Shown: positions 45,207 to 53,558, numbered from the stretch's first letter. The stretch is DNA of 64,000 nucleotides from Akkermansiaceae bacterium UBA2381 (GCA_002344215.1 DDSV01000058.1:16157-80156); one strand, 5' to 3'. The notes: generated by a model not told the origin, from the letters alone. A program made the numbers and translations.

Positions 45207-47222
45207 TCAGTCCTGGTCAAAGAGTGCTACCTCACCCTGCTTACCGACAGATGGCTCTTTCCAGATGAGTAGGCGCAACGCGTTCAGAACAACCACAATG
45301 GTGCTGCCTTCGTGAAGAACCACCGCGAGACTGAGAGGGATCACCCCGAATAACGAGGCGATCACGAGAAGGGCAATCACTCCAAGTGCGATGACAAGAT
45401 TCTGTCGGATGATACGGGAGCTGGCCCGGCTCAATCCGATCGCAAAAGGGAGCTTCCCGAGATCGTCACCCATGAGGACGACGTCGGCCGTTTCCAGCGC
45501 GACAGCCGTGCCCCCGGCCCCCATCGCGACCCCCACGGTGGCTGCGGCCAGGGCGGGAGCATCGTTGACTCCGTCACCAATCATGGCAATGACACCATGC
45601 CCCTGCTCCAACTCATGAACCAGCTTGAGCTTGTTGCCCGGCATTAGCTCAGCATAGACGCTGGTGATTCCGATTTGCTCGGCAACCCGTCGGGCGACCG
45701 ATGCGTTATCTCCCGTGAGCATGACGAGTCGCTTGATACCCCGGGCCCTCAATCTCTCTATCACGTCTTTCACACCGGGTCTCGGTTCATCGGCAAGAGC
45801 GATAATACCGATAAACTTCCCTGCGAGACGAACAATCACCGTAGTCTGCCCCTCGCCCTCAAGACTGGCTATTGCCCCGGCAAGGGCTTTCCCCTTTTCC
45901 GCAGCCGGATCCCCGGCGAAGGCCCGGAGTGCGCCTACGAGGACTTCACTCCCATCCACCCGCGCCTGGATGCCTTTTCCGGCAAGGTTTTCTATCTCGG
46001 TTGCACCGGGAAAATCAATCTTTCTCATCTTCGCCGCCTCAACAATGGCCTCCGCCAACGGATGGCTCGATTGCTCCTCGACGGACGCAGCAATACGGAG
46101 GACAGCTGCTTCCGTCGTGCCTTCCAATCCGACAACCGAAGTCACCGAGAAGCGCCCCGTCGTAAGTGTCCCCGTCTTGTCCAGGGCAAGGGTGTTAAGC
46201 CTTCCCAAATTCTCCAGGTGAATCCCCCCTTTGATGAGAACCCCGCGACGCGCTGCCTGGGCAATTCCGGCAAGGACCGCGGCAGGAGTTCCGATCGCCA
46301 GAGCACAGGGAGAGGCTGCCACCAGCAGAAGCATTCCCCGGTAGAACGACTCACTCCAGGACCAGTCATAGCCCAGGGGCAATATCACGATGACGAGGAG
46401 TGTGCAGATCAGCACCGCCGGGACAAAACGCAGCGCAAAGGTTTCTGTAAAACGCTGGGCCGGACTCTTCTGATGTTGTGCCTCAGCGACAAGTTGCATA
46501 ACGCGGGAGAGGGTGTTGTCGCGAGCCAATCGGGTCATTCGGACATCCAGGGCGTTGTCCTGATTTATCGTTCCGGCAAAAACCTCGTCGCCGGGCTTGC
46601 GGTTCACCGGCACGCTCTCCCCGGTGATGGCACTCTGGTCGATGCTGCTTTCACCTGCAATGATTTCGCCATCAACGGGCACACGCTCACCCGGCTTGAC
46701 GAGAACTATTTCGCCGATGACCAGCGACTCCACGGAAACCTCCTCAAGCCCGCCACCTCTTTTCACAAAGGCGGTGCGGGGCATCATCTTGCCAAGCGAG
46801 CCAACCGCGTTGCGAGCCCGGTCCATCGCATAGTGCTCCCCGGCATGACCCAACGAAAAAAGAAAAAGGAGGAAGGCACCCTCGGCCCACTCGCCGAGGA
46901 TCGCTGCTCCGGAGGCTGCCGCGATCATCAACAAATCGATATCGAACTTCCCGCGCAGCAGCGCCGGGAGCGCCTCACGCGCGACATCGTAGCCCCCGGC
47001 CAGATACGAAAGCAAATAAAAGGCCAGAGCAATCGATGCAGGAAGGCCGAAAAATCGCTCACCGAAAAATCCGAAAATCAAAGCCAGACCCGCCACCCCC
47101 ACCGTGAGGATCGCCCAGTTTTCTTGAATCCGGTGGGGCAGGAATTTTGGTGCAAATCCATGGTCATGGTCAGATTCCTCTTCAACCGATACCGACTTCG
47201 CTGAAGAGTCATGCTCAGTCAT
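45207..47222 (-). CDS. P1B-4-type heavy-metal ATPase
   Basis: 671 residues. There is no N-terminal HMA domain; instead a short histidine/acidic patch (SDHDHGF, 18-23). The membrane metal site is SPC (304-306, AASPCALAIGTP). The phosphorylation site is DKTGT with D348, followed by SSHPLAEAIVEAA and GDGVNDAPAL. The last membrane region has HEGSTIVVVLNALRLL. SPC plus HEGS/T defines the P1B-4 group (Co, Zn, Cd, Fe export). The ATG overlaps the thioredoxin stop by four bases. An arsenic operon with a cation ATPase suggests multi-metal detoxification or iron/cobalt protection; direct arsenic transport is not expected. An in-frame extension to 47474 is not credible. Confidence 0.88.
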   Translation of the reverse strand: MTEHDSSAKSVSVEEESDHDHGFAPKFLPHRIQENWAILTVGVAGLALIFGFFGERFFGLPASIALAFYLLSYLAGGYDVAREALPALLRGKFDIDLLMIAAASGAAILGEWAEGAFLLFLFSLGHAGEHYAMDRARNAVGSLGKMMPRTAFVKRGGGLEEVSVESLVIGEIVLVKPGERVPVDGEIIAGESSIDQSAITGESVPVNRKPGDEVFAGTINQDNALDVRMTRLARDNTLSRVMQLVAEAQHQKSPAQRFTETFALRFVPAVLICTLLVIVILPLGYDWSWSESFYRGMLLLVAASPCALAIGTPAAVLAGIAQAARRGVLIKGGIHLENLGRLNTLALDKTGTLTTGRFSVTSVVGLEGTTEAAVLRIAASVEEQSSHPLAEAIVEAAKMRKIDFPGATEIENLAGKGIQARVDGSEVLVGALRAFAGDPAAEKGKALAGAIASLEGEGQTTVIVRLAGKFIGIIALADEPRPGVKDVIERLRARGIKRLVMLTGDNASVARRVAEQIGITSVYAELMPGNKLKLVHELEQGHGVIAMIGDGVNDAPALAAATVGVAMGAGGTAVALETADVVLMGDDLGKLPFAIGLSRASSRIIRQNLVIALGVIALLVIASLFGVIPLSLAVVLHEGSTIVVVLNALRLLIWKEPSVGKQGEVALFDQD

Positions 47223-47704
47223 GATCGACCCTCTGCTTGACGTGCAGCTTGCAAGGCGAAGTCCCGGAGTTGGATGGCAGAAGAGCCACCGGAAGAGCGC
47301 TCGATTTCCCGGCCCCCGACAAAAACCGCGAAGGTCGGAATCGAGCGTATCCTCATGCTGCCTGCGATGCCCGGCTGCGTCTCGGTGTTTACTTTCGCGA
47401 CAAGCAACTCTCCGGCGGCAAGACCGGCGAGCTTCGTAACCTCCGGTGCGACCATCCGGCATGGTCCGCACCACGGAGCCCAGAAATCCACCAGCACCGG
47501 GAGGGAGGCGCTGCGGACGAGTGCGGTGAAGGCAGCCGAGGAATCGATCTCAACCGGCAGCGCGGGATGAGGCAAAGCCGTTTTGCAGCTCCCGCACTTA
47601 CCTTTCAAATGGAGCCGGGCAAAGGGAATGCGATTGGCCTGCTGACACTTCGGGCAGGCGAGGTGAATTCCTTGTTCATCGGCATCGAGGTGATCGGCAC
47701 TCAT
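47219..47704 (-). CDS. trxC: TrxC-like thioredoxin with zinc ribbon
   Basis: 161 residues. An N-terminal zinc site (C17-x2-C20, C37-x2-C40) is followed by a thioredoxin domain with WCGPC at 78-82 and the cis-proline region SIPTFAVFVGG. This is the thioredoxin-2 (TrxC) layout, which responds to oxidative stress. It lies one base after arsA and overlaps the P-type ATPase start by four bases, inside the arsenic operon, so it may serve as reductant for the thioredoxin-type ArsC. Confidence 0.9.
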   Translation of the reverse strand: MSADHLDADEQGIHLACPKCQQANRIPFARLHLKGKCGSCKTALPHPALPVEIDSSAAFTALVRSASLPVLVDFWAPWCGPCRMVAPEVTKLAGLAAGELLVAKVNTETQPGIAGSMRIRSIPTFAVFVGGREIERSSGGSSAIQLRDFALQAARQAEGRS

Positions 47705-47705
47705 A

Positions 47706-49511
47706 CTAGAATTTTGTCAGCGCGATTTGGAAATCGGAAGAAGCGAGCCGGGCAAGAGCATCTGGACCAACCGGTTCCTGCGCTTGCCAGGGAAGCCAGG
47801 CGGTGCGGGCGGCGAATTTGCCGACCACTTCGGTGAGATAACGATGTTCGGATTGCTCGCGACGCTGCAGAAGGGGATCGCATGAGCCGCAGCCGAGCAG
47901 GCTCTGATTGATCACCCAGGCAAAGGGTTCGATGCGGGCGCGGCGCAAATCTTCCTGCAACTCAGCCGCCTCATGCACGGGAGTGGCCTCGGGCAGGGTG
48001 ACGAGAAGGATGCGAGTGTAGGCGGGATCGCGGAGCCGCTCGAGCAGTCGCATGACGGACTCAGGTTGGGAACTGCGCGCTTGACGCTCAAGTTCACGCT
48101 GATAGGCCTCGCTCGCATCGAGGAGCAGGAGAGTGTGCCCCGTCGGCGCGGTGTCGAGGACAACAAAGCCATCTTTGCCTCTATCCACCTCACGGGCAAA
48201 GGCGCGGAAGACGGCGATTTCTTCGGTGCAGGGAGAGCGCAGGTCTTCCTCAAGCAGGGAGCGGCCGGCCTCGTCCATCATCGCCCCCTGAGCGCTCATC
48301 ACTTCCGTCTGATAGGCTGCGGTCTCGGCAGCGGGATCGATGCGGCTTAGGGTTAGGTTCTCCATTTTCCCGTCGAGAGTCTGCGCGAGGTGGGCGGCCG
48401 GATCAGTCGTACTGAGGTGGACGGCATGTCCGCGCCTGGCGAGGATTACGGCAATGGCGGCTGCGACGGTGGTTTTTCCGACTCCGCCTTTTCCCATCGT
48501 CATGACGACGCCTTTGCCATGGCTCTCGATTGAGGCGATAAGGTCATCGAGACTTTCCATTTCGGGTGCCGACCAATCGTCGAGGGCGGGCAGATCGATC
48601 CCCGAGGCGGCGCTTCCGTCGAGGAGTAATCGCAATCCCTCGAGCCCGAGAATATTGACGGGGCGTAACGGCACCGCAAAGGTCGGAAGGCTCCTGACAA
48701 AGGCGGAAGCGCCAGCAAGCGCGGAGCTGCCGCGCTGTTGCATCGCGAGGGCGGTCACATCCTCCGGGCAGAGAGTTTCGAACAATCCGTTGATGACGAG
48801 TTGCTGGTTGCTCACCCCGAGGGCGCGGAGTTCGTGCGAGGTTCGTTCGGCTTCCCTGAGGGAGGCCCTCTGGGGTCTGCTGACGAGCACCAGAGTGGTG
48901 GCAGAAGCATCGCTGAGAGTCGCGACGGTCGCCTCATAGACGGCCCGCTGCTTTTCCAGTCCGGCGAGGGGGCCGAGGCAGGATGTCCCGCTTGTGCTCT
49001 GGTCGAGAAATTGATCCCAGGCCTTGGCAAGGCTCATGAGTCGGAGGGTGTGGCCGGTGGGGGCGGTGTCGAAGACGATGTGGTCATAGTCACGGGAAGC
49101 GGCGGCATCGCCAATGAGACCGGAAAATTCGTCAAATGCCGCGATCTCGACAGTGCAGGATCCGGAGAGTTGCTCTTCCATGCTGCGCAACGCGGACTCG
49201 GGCAGCAGTCCCCGCATCGGACCGATGAGGCGCTCGCGATAGGCGGCGGCCGCCTCGACCGGATTGATATTCAGCGCGTCAAGGCCTGGGGCGCCGGGGA
49301 CGGGAGTGGGTCTATTCGTAAGCCGGGTCTCGAGCACTTCATCGAGATTCGACGCCGGGTCGGTGCTGACGAGGAGAACCCGGCGACCCGCCGCCGTCAG
49401 CTTCAGAGCGGTGGCGCAAGAGAGGGATGTCTTGCCCACACCGCCTTTTCCGGTGAAGAAAAGGAACCGGGTCGCTGAGTCGGGATCTACCGTGTAGGGC
49501 GCCAGATTCAT
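47706..49511 (-). CDS. arsA: Arsenite-stimulated ATPase ArsA
   Basis: 601 residues with two homologous GET3-like halves. A1: P-loop GKGGVGKTS (21-29), DTAPTGHT (148-155). A2: GKGGVGKTT (340-348) and a second DTAPTGHT (453-460). Cysteines at 119, 178 and 428 match C113, C172 and C422 that bind arsenite in E. coli ArsA, so metal activation is likely kept. It takes arsenite from ArsD and energises the export pump. The start overlaps the arsD stop by four bases (49508-49511). Confidence 0.95.
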   Translation of the reverse strand: MNLAPYTVDPDSATRFLFFTGKGGVGKTSLSCATALKLTAAGRRVLLVSTDPASNLDEVLETRLTNRPTPVPGAPGLDALNINPVEAAAAYRERLIGPMRGLLPESALRSMEEQLSGSCTVEIAAFDEFSGLIGDAAASRDYDHIVFDTAPTGHTLRLMSLAKAWDQFLDQSTSGTSCLGPLAGLEKQRAVYEATVATLSDASATTLVLVSRPQRASLREAERTSHELRALGVSNQQLVINGLFETLCPEDVTALAMQQRGSSALAGASAFVRSLPTFAVPLRPVNILGLEGLRLLLDGSAASGIDLPALDDWSAPEMESLDDLIASIESHGKGVVMTMGKGGVGKTTVAAAIAVILARRGHAVHLSTTDPAAHLAQTLDGKMENLTLSRIDPAAETAAYQTEVMSAQGAMMDEAGRSLLEEDLRSPCTEEIAVFRAFAREVDRGKDGFVVLDTAPTGHTLLLLDASEAYQRELERQARSSQPESVMRLLERLRDPAYTRILLVTLPEATPVHEAAELQEDLRRARIEPFAWVINQSLLGCGSCDPLLQRREQSEHRYLTEVVGKFAARTAWLPWQAQEPVGPDALARLASSDFQIALTKF

Positions 49512-49837
49512 GATGACACCTCTGCCTCGTCCTTCGCGGCGGCATACCAGGCAGGGCGCTCCTCTCGGGTAGGGTAGCGGCCCTTCGAATGAAGCTCGCC
49601 GTCCCAGAAAATAAATGGCAGGGCTTCGGCTCCGTCGCTTTCAAGGAGGGATTTCACTGCGGCATTCCGGACAAACTCCATCGGTTGTTGCCCCAGATTG
49701 AATCGTTCCACCTTGATGCCATTGGATTGAAACATTGATAGCATCGTCGCAAAGCTCACGAGGTCGGGATCGATGTCGGTGCCGCAGATGCCGGTCGAGC
49801 AGCACATGGGCGGGTCGTAGACTTGGATGGTTTTCAT
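49508..49837 (-). CDS. arsD: Arsenite metallochaperone ArsD
   Basis: 109 residues with the conserved N-terminal arsenite site C12, C13 and C18 in PPMCCSTGICG. The thioredoxin-like fold follows (PFIFWDGELHSKGRYPT). ArsD delivers arsenite to ArsA and is a weak repressor in some operons. Four-base overlap with arsA. A 144-base gap with an inverted repeat separates it from arsR. Confidence 0.93.
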   Translation of the reverse strand: MKTIQVYDPPMCCSTGICGTDIDPDLVSFATMLSMFQSNGIKVERFNLGQQPMEFVRNAAVKSLLESDGAEALPFIFWDGELHSKGRYPTREERPAWYAAAKDEAEVSS

Positions 49838-49920
49838 GGAGTTCGGGAATCAGGGTATCAGAGGCGCGGCAAATTAACTATGGGTTCAAGACCCACTGGC
49901 TCCTCCGCAGGAATCAACCA

Positions 49921-49948
49921 CTTTACTTGGCGCTTTCACCAAGTAAAG
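49921..49948. repeat. 10-bp inverted repeat between arsR and arsD
   Basis: Perfect arms CTTTACTTGG (49921-49930) and CCAAGTAAAG (49939-49948) around an 8-base spacer. It lies between the arsR stop and the arsD start on the minus strand. No T-tract follows, so a classic terminator is unlikely; an operator, an attenuating hairpin or an mRNA-stability element is possible. Confidence 0.6.
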
Positions 49949-49981
49949 AACTGCCTCAACGCTTATTCTGCGTCATGGTGG

Positions 49982-50284
49982 TCACTTTTTGTTCTTCGAA
50001 GGCGCAAGCGAGTCCACGCACTCAAGAAAATTCCGGAGACAGGGGCAGCGGAGGCGGTAGTAAACATTGAGCCCGCGTTTTTCCATTTCGAGCAGACCCG
50101 CCTCGCGCATCACAGTGAGATGCTTCGAAACTGTGGAAATATCGCTCCCCACGAGATCGCGAAGGTCACAGACACATAACTCGCCGCGCTGAAGCGCCTC
50201 GGCAATGACAAGCCGCGACGGATGGGCAAGGGCTTTGATGACGGCAACGCGGCGTTCGGTTCGGGCTGATACTCCGGTAGCCAT
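49982..50284 (-). CDS. arsR: Arsenic-responsive repressor ArsR
   Basis: 100 residues, ArsR/SmtB winged helix: KALAHPSRLVIAEAL, the metal-sensing ELCVCDL (C37, C39) and recognition helix ISTVSKHLTVMREAGLL. Further cysteines at 80, 82 and 88 near the C-terminus could make a second or third ligand. It releases DNA when arsenite binds. The ATG is eight bases after the stop of the DUF116-polyprenyl synthetase gene, so the two are probably co-transcribed and ArsR may control both. Confidence 0.92.
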   Translation of the reverse strand: MATGVSARTERRVAVIKALAHPSRLVIAEALQRGELCVCDLRDLVGSDISTVSKHLTVMREAGLLEMEKRGLNVYYRLRCPCLRNFLECVDSLAPSKNKK

Positions 50285-50292
50285 GCGGTAAT

Positions 50293-52029
50293 TTAGGACT
50301 CCTCTTCCCTTACCCCGTTCTTGACTTCAAACTCGCGACACCAGCCCTTGATCTCTAGGTCATTGAAGATCTTGCCCATGACCCGACGGAGTAGTCCTTT
50401 GAGATTTGCATTTTCCAACTCGGCAAGGCTCCGAACTGCCGCTTCCTTGTAGGTTTCAAGCAGGAGCATGCACTTGTCATCGGCCTCAAGTTCGTGGGCA
50501 AGGCTGCGGATCTTGTGAATCTCGACGCCAGCGAGGTCCTCATGACTCCAGAGAGAATCAAGAACCGCCCTGTCATCTCCTTTCGCCCGCTCACGAGCCA
50601 CCGCCAACAGGACACTGGGGCGCATGCGCTCCAGTTCGTTATCCCCTGCGTCGGCACCGAGATCATCCATGTCGTCGCGGATCTGATAGGCGATTCCGAG
50701 ATTCTCCGAATATTGCTCGAGTACCCCTGCCACTTCATCGAGTTTCCCCGCATAGGCGGCACCCAGTTTCAGTGCAACCTCAAAGGCCGGCGCCGTCTTC
50801 TGACGGAAGATTTCGAGAACCTGCTTCGAATCGAGCGGCTCAGGTTTGCGAGCCCAGACGAGTTCGGCACCCTGACCGCGACACAATTCCCGTTGACCCC
50901 GGGCGGAAATAAGCAACATCTGCGTCTTCCTCGCATCGGCCGCTTCGCTTTCGCCAATGAGCCGATACCCCTCACCGATCAACAAATCTCCCGCGTTCAG
51001 TGCCACCGCCACTCCATGCTCAGCATTCAGAGTCGGCTGGTCGTAGCGACCGTGGTCCTCATCCTCAATATCGTCGTGGATGAGCGAGGCTTTGTGAAAC
51101 AGCTCGGTCGCAAAAGCAATCTTCTTGATGTCATCCGGCATCGGCTGCCCGCGATCCTCGCGCAGCGCCTCGTACGCTGCCACGGTGAGAAAAGGACGCC
51201 AGCGTTTCCCGTCACGGGCGAGCCATTCGCGGGCGATCTCCTCCTGTCGTCCCTCTATCGGCCCCATGACGGAAGCAATGCCTTCAGGAGTAAACCAGCC
51301 CTTCACCTCCTCATGCAGCGCGGTGAGGTCGAGACGGCGGGTATTGTCCTCGCTGGTGAGGTGAAGATACTCCCAGACCCAGTCGATATCGACGGTCGTG
51401 TTGATACAGTCGTCCTGTAGCAAAGGCACGGCGATGGAGGGTATTGCGGCGGCTTCCACGTAGGGAAAAGTCCGCTCAAGCACGGCGAGGCATGAAATCC
51501 CGACGATCGCCTCGATCTGGCCGGTCTGAATGAGCGACATCACGATGGCAGAACCTTCGGCCACGAGCACGGCATATCCGAGCCGCTCCGCTTCGTTCTG
51601 GAAATCCTGAATGGAACAAAGACCGCACTGCTTGCAAAGGAGGCCGAACTCGTCAAAAGGCGCCGGGCACTTGTCCTCCACCCGGAGGCATTTCGGCATC
51701 AGGAGCAAACGCCGCTCGTAGGGAATCTCAGCGAGGGTCTCGCGCCACATTTCGTTGTTGAGACAGACGGCGGTGTAGTGGAGGTAGGTCTCGTCGTTTT
51801 CGTAGCCCAGCTTCGCGAGGATCCGCCGGGCGTGCACATCCAGCTCCTCCAGCGGCATCGGAGGCACCGGATTCGACTCGGCGACGTAGTTCCGGATGGT
51901 TTGCAGAAAAAGATCCCTCTCCTGCTTGGTCTGAGGAATGTTCTTCTTCGGCGGACGGAAACGGGTTGTGGTGATTGGAACCGGCTTCGGAACCTTGATC
52001 GTTTGAATGGTATCGACTGGGGAGGACAT
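50293..52029 (-). CDS. DUF116-polyprenyl synthetase fusion protein
   Basis: 578 residues in two parts. About 80-245 is a DUF116 domain with cysteines C114, C121, C132, C135 and C138 (KCLRVEDKCPAP, LCKQCGLC), probably binding a metal or Fe-S cluster. About 255-560 is an all-helical isoprenyl diphosphate synthase with GKRWRP (274-279), first aspartate motif DDIED (319-323) and second DDMDD (452-456), so it should be catalytically active. The chain length of the product cannot be read reliably. Similar fusions exist in Planctomycetes and Verrucomicrobia; the job of the DUF116 part is unknown. It stands eight bases upstream of arsR on the same strand. Confidence 0.82.
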   Translation of the reverse strand: MSSPVDTIQTIKVPKPVPITTTRFRPPKKNIPQTKQERDLFLQTIRNYVAESNPVPPMPLEELDVHARRILAKLGYENDETYLHYTAVCLNNEMWRETLAEIPYERRLLLMPKCLRVEDKCPAPFDEFGLLCKQCGLCSIQDFQNEAERLGYAVLVAEGSAIVMSLIQTGQIEAIVGISCLAVLERTFPYVEAAAIPSIAVPLLQDDCINTTVDIDWVWEYLHLTSEDNTRRLDLTALHEEVKGWFTPEGIASVMGPIEGRQEEIAREWLARDGKRWRPFLTVAAYEALREDRGQPMPDDIKKIAFATELFHKASLIHDDIEDEDHGRYDQPTLNAEHGVAVALNAGDLLIGEGYRLIGESEAADARKTQMLLISARGQRELCRGQGAELVWARKPEPLDSKQVLEIFRQKTAPAFEVALKLGAAYAGKLDEVAGVLEQYSENLGIAYQIRDDMDDLGADAGDNELERMRPSVLLAVARERAKGDDRAVLDSLWSHEDLAGVEIHKIRSLAHELEADDKCMLLLETYKEAAVRSLAELENANLKGLLRRVMGKIFNDLEIKGWCREFEVKNGVREEES

Positions 52030-52049
52030 CTTCGGTTTTCCGACTCAAG

Positions 52050-52080
52050 AGGGTTAGGACTCCGGGACGACAGGGTTAGG
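52050..52080. repeat. Direct repeat upstream of the DUF116-prenyl synthetase gene
   Basis: AGGGTTAGG at 52050-52058 and 52072-52080, exactly 22 bases apart (two helical turns), in the presumed promoter of the minus-strand arsenic-linked operon. It could be a binding site for a dimeric regulator. The rest of the 203-base gap (52030-52232) also contains CACTTTACT (52098-52106), which recurs at 49917-49925 next to the arsR-arsD inverted repeat. Confidence 0.4.
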
Positions 52081-52232
52081 TCCCCGCTGCCGTTTGGCAC
52101 TTTACTACACTGGAGCGTTGCGAAAAGTAGAATCGGCGCAAAGAAAATGACAATCCGTGATCAGGGAATTACTGCCCCGGCGGGCGGTAGCGCGAACTTG
52201 ACGAATTTCCGGATGCGCGGCACTCTTTAACG

Positions 52233-52730
52233 ATGGATCAAAATCTCTCCTCCGAGCAGTTCCGAACCATCATCGAGGCACTCGAGCGGGGAAGCAAGAT
52301 TGAGGCAGTCAAGGCCTACCGCGAAGCTACCGGTCAAAGCCTGGCGGAAAGCCTGAAGGCCATCGAAGCGATTCCCTACAACCCCGCAGCTCCGGCTGAA
52401 CCTGCGAGAGAAGTCCTCTCCCCTCGCGAATCGGCGCCCTCAGGGCTAACCCCGGAGAAGCGGGCCGCCGTGATAGCGGCGATCCGGCGAAAGCAAAAGA
52501 TCGAGGCCATCAAGATCTACCGGGAAGCCACCGGTCTCGGCCTTGCTGAATCGAAAGAGGCGGTCGAGGCGCTGGAACAGTGGAGAAGTGCGGCCGAGGG
52601 CGGTTCAACCTTCGAAGAACGGACTCCCCTTCCCCACTGGGATCCCTTTGCAGAAAAGAAGAAAGGCTGCTTTGGAATGATCGCGCTACTGGTCGGAGGG
52701 GCGTTGACCTGGGCGATTTACGCCCTTTGA
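52233..52730 (+). CDS. Membrane-anchored protein with two L7/L12-like repeats
   Basis: 165 residues. Two similar segments, residues about 11-47 and 78-116, share the pattern KIEAxKxYREATGxxLAES. This resembles the C-terminal domain of ribosomal protein L7/L12 (KIxAIKxxReatGLgLkEAK). A proline-rich linker joins them, and one membrane segment (about 148-164) ends the protein. It is not ribosomal L7/L12 itself, which lacks a membrane anchor and has one such domain. Function unknown. It is divergent from the DUF116-prenyl synthetase gene and convergent with sdhB. Confidence 0.75.
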   Translation: MDQNLSSEQFRTIIEALERGSKIEAVKAYREATGQSLAESLKAIEAIPYNPAAPAEPAREVLSPRESAPSGLTPEKRAAVIAAIRRKQKIEAIKIYREATGLGLAESKEAVEALEQWRSAAEGGSTFEERTPLPHWDPFAEKKKGCFGMIALLVGGALTWAIYAL

Positions 52731-52756
52731 AACACTCTTCCGCCCCTGGCCCAATC

Positions 52757-53512
52757 TCAATCCGCCACCGCCTCACGCACCGCCGCAGCGGCATAATCGC
52801 GATTGAGCTTCGAAATGACGTCGGCGCTGATTTCTTTCGGACAAACTGCCTCGCACTCGTACTGATTGGTGCAATTTCCGAATCCCTCGGCGTCCATCTG
52901 GCGAACCATCGCAAGGACGCGGTGATCCTTCTCCGTATGTCCCTGGGGGAGAATATTGAGGTGGGCGGCTTTGGCTCCGACAAAAAGCATCGCACTGGCG
53001 TTCTTACAAGCGGCGACACAGGCCCCGCAACCAATGCAGGTGGCAGCGTCGAACGAGGTGTCGGCATCCTCCTTGCCGATGGGAATGGCGTTGGCCTCGG
53101 GGGCGGAGCCGGTTCTTACGTCAATGAACCCGCCGGCAGCGATAATGCGGTCGAAGGCGGAGCGATCCACGATGAGATCCTTGATTACCGGAAAGGCGCG
53201 GGCGCGGAAGGGCTCGATCCAGATCGTGTCGCCCTCGCGGAACTTTCGCATGTGGACCTGACAGGTCGTGATGCCGCTCTCCTTGCTGTGGGGTACCCCA
53301 TTGATGGCGAGCGAACAGGCACCGCAAATGCCCTCACGACAATCGTGGTCAAAATGAATCGGATCACCACCCGACTCGATGATGCCTTCGTTGACGATGT
53401 CGAGCATTTCGAGAAACGATGCCTCGGAGGGAATATTCTTCGCCTCGTAGGTCTCGATGCGTCCGGTGGCATTCGGACTGCTCTGGCGCCACACTTTAAG
53501 AGTCAGGTTCAT
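52757..53512 (-). CDS. sdhB: Succinate dehydrogenase iron-sulfur subunit SdhB
   Basis: 251 residues. [2Fe-2S] ligands C58, C63, C66 and C84, then C159/C162/C165/C169 (CIGCGACVAACK) and a third set CTNQYECEAVCPKEI. The layout is that of the non-classical (class B-type) SdhB found with a single cytochrome b subunit. It passes electrons from SdhA to the quinone. Third gene of sdhC-sdhA-sdhB; 46 bases after sdhA. Confidence 0.94.
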   Translation of the reverse strand: MNLTLKVWRQSSPNATGRIETYEAKNIPSEASFLEMLDIVNEGIIESGGDPIHFDHDCREGICGACSLAINGVPHSKESGITTCQVHMRKFREGDTIWIEPFRARAFPVIKDLIVDRSAFDRIIAAGGFIDVRTGSAPEANAIPIGKEDADTSFDAATCIGCGACVAACKNASAMLFVGAKAAHLNILPQGHTEKDHRVLAMVRQMDAEGFGNCTNQYECEAVCPKEISADVISKLNRDYAAAAVREAVAD

Positions 53513-53558
53513 GACGGATCTGAAAAAATTCGAGTTTGGGTAGGGTTACGAACGGGGC

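Noticed and set aside
45675..47204. Plus-strand open frame of 509 codons
   Set aside because: Antisense of the P-type ATPase; no recognisable domain.
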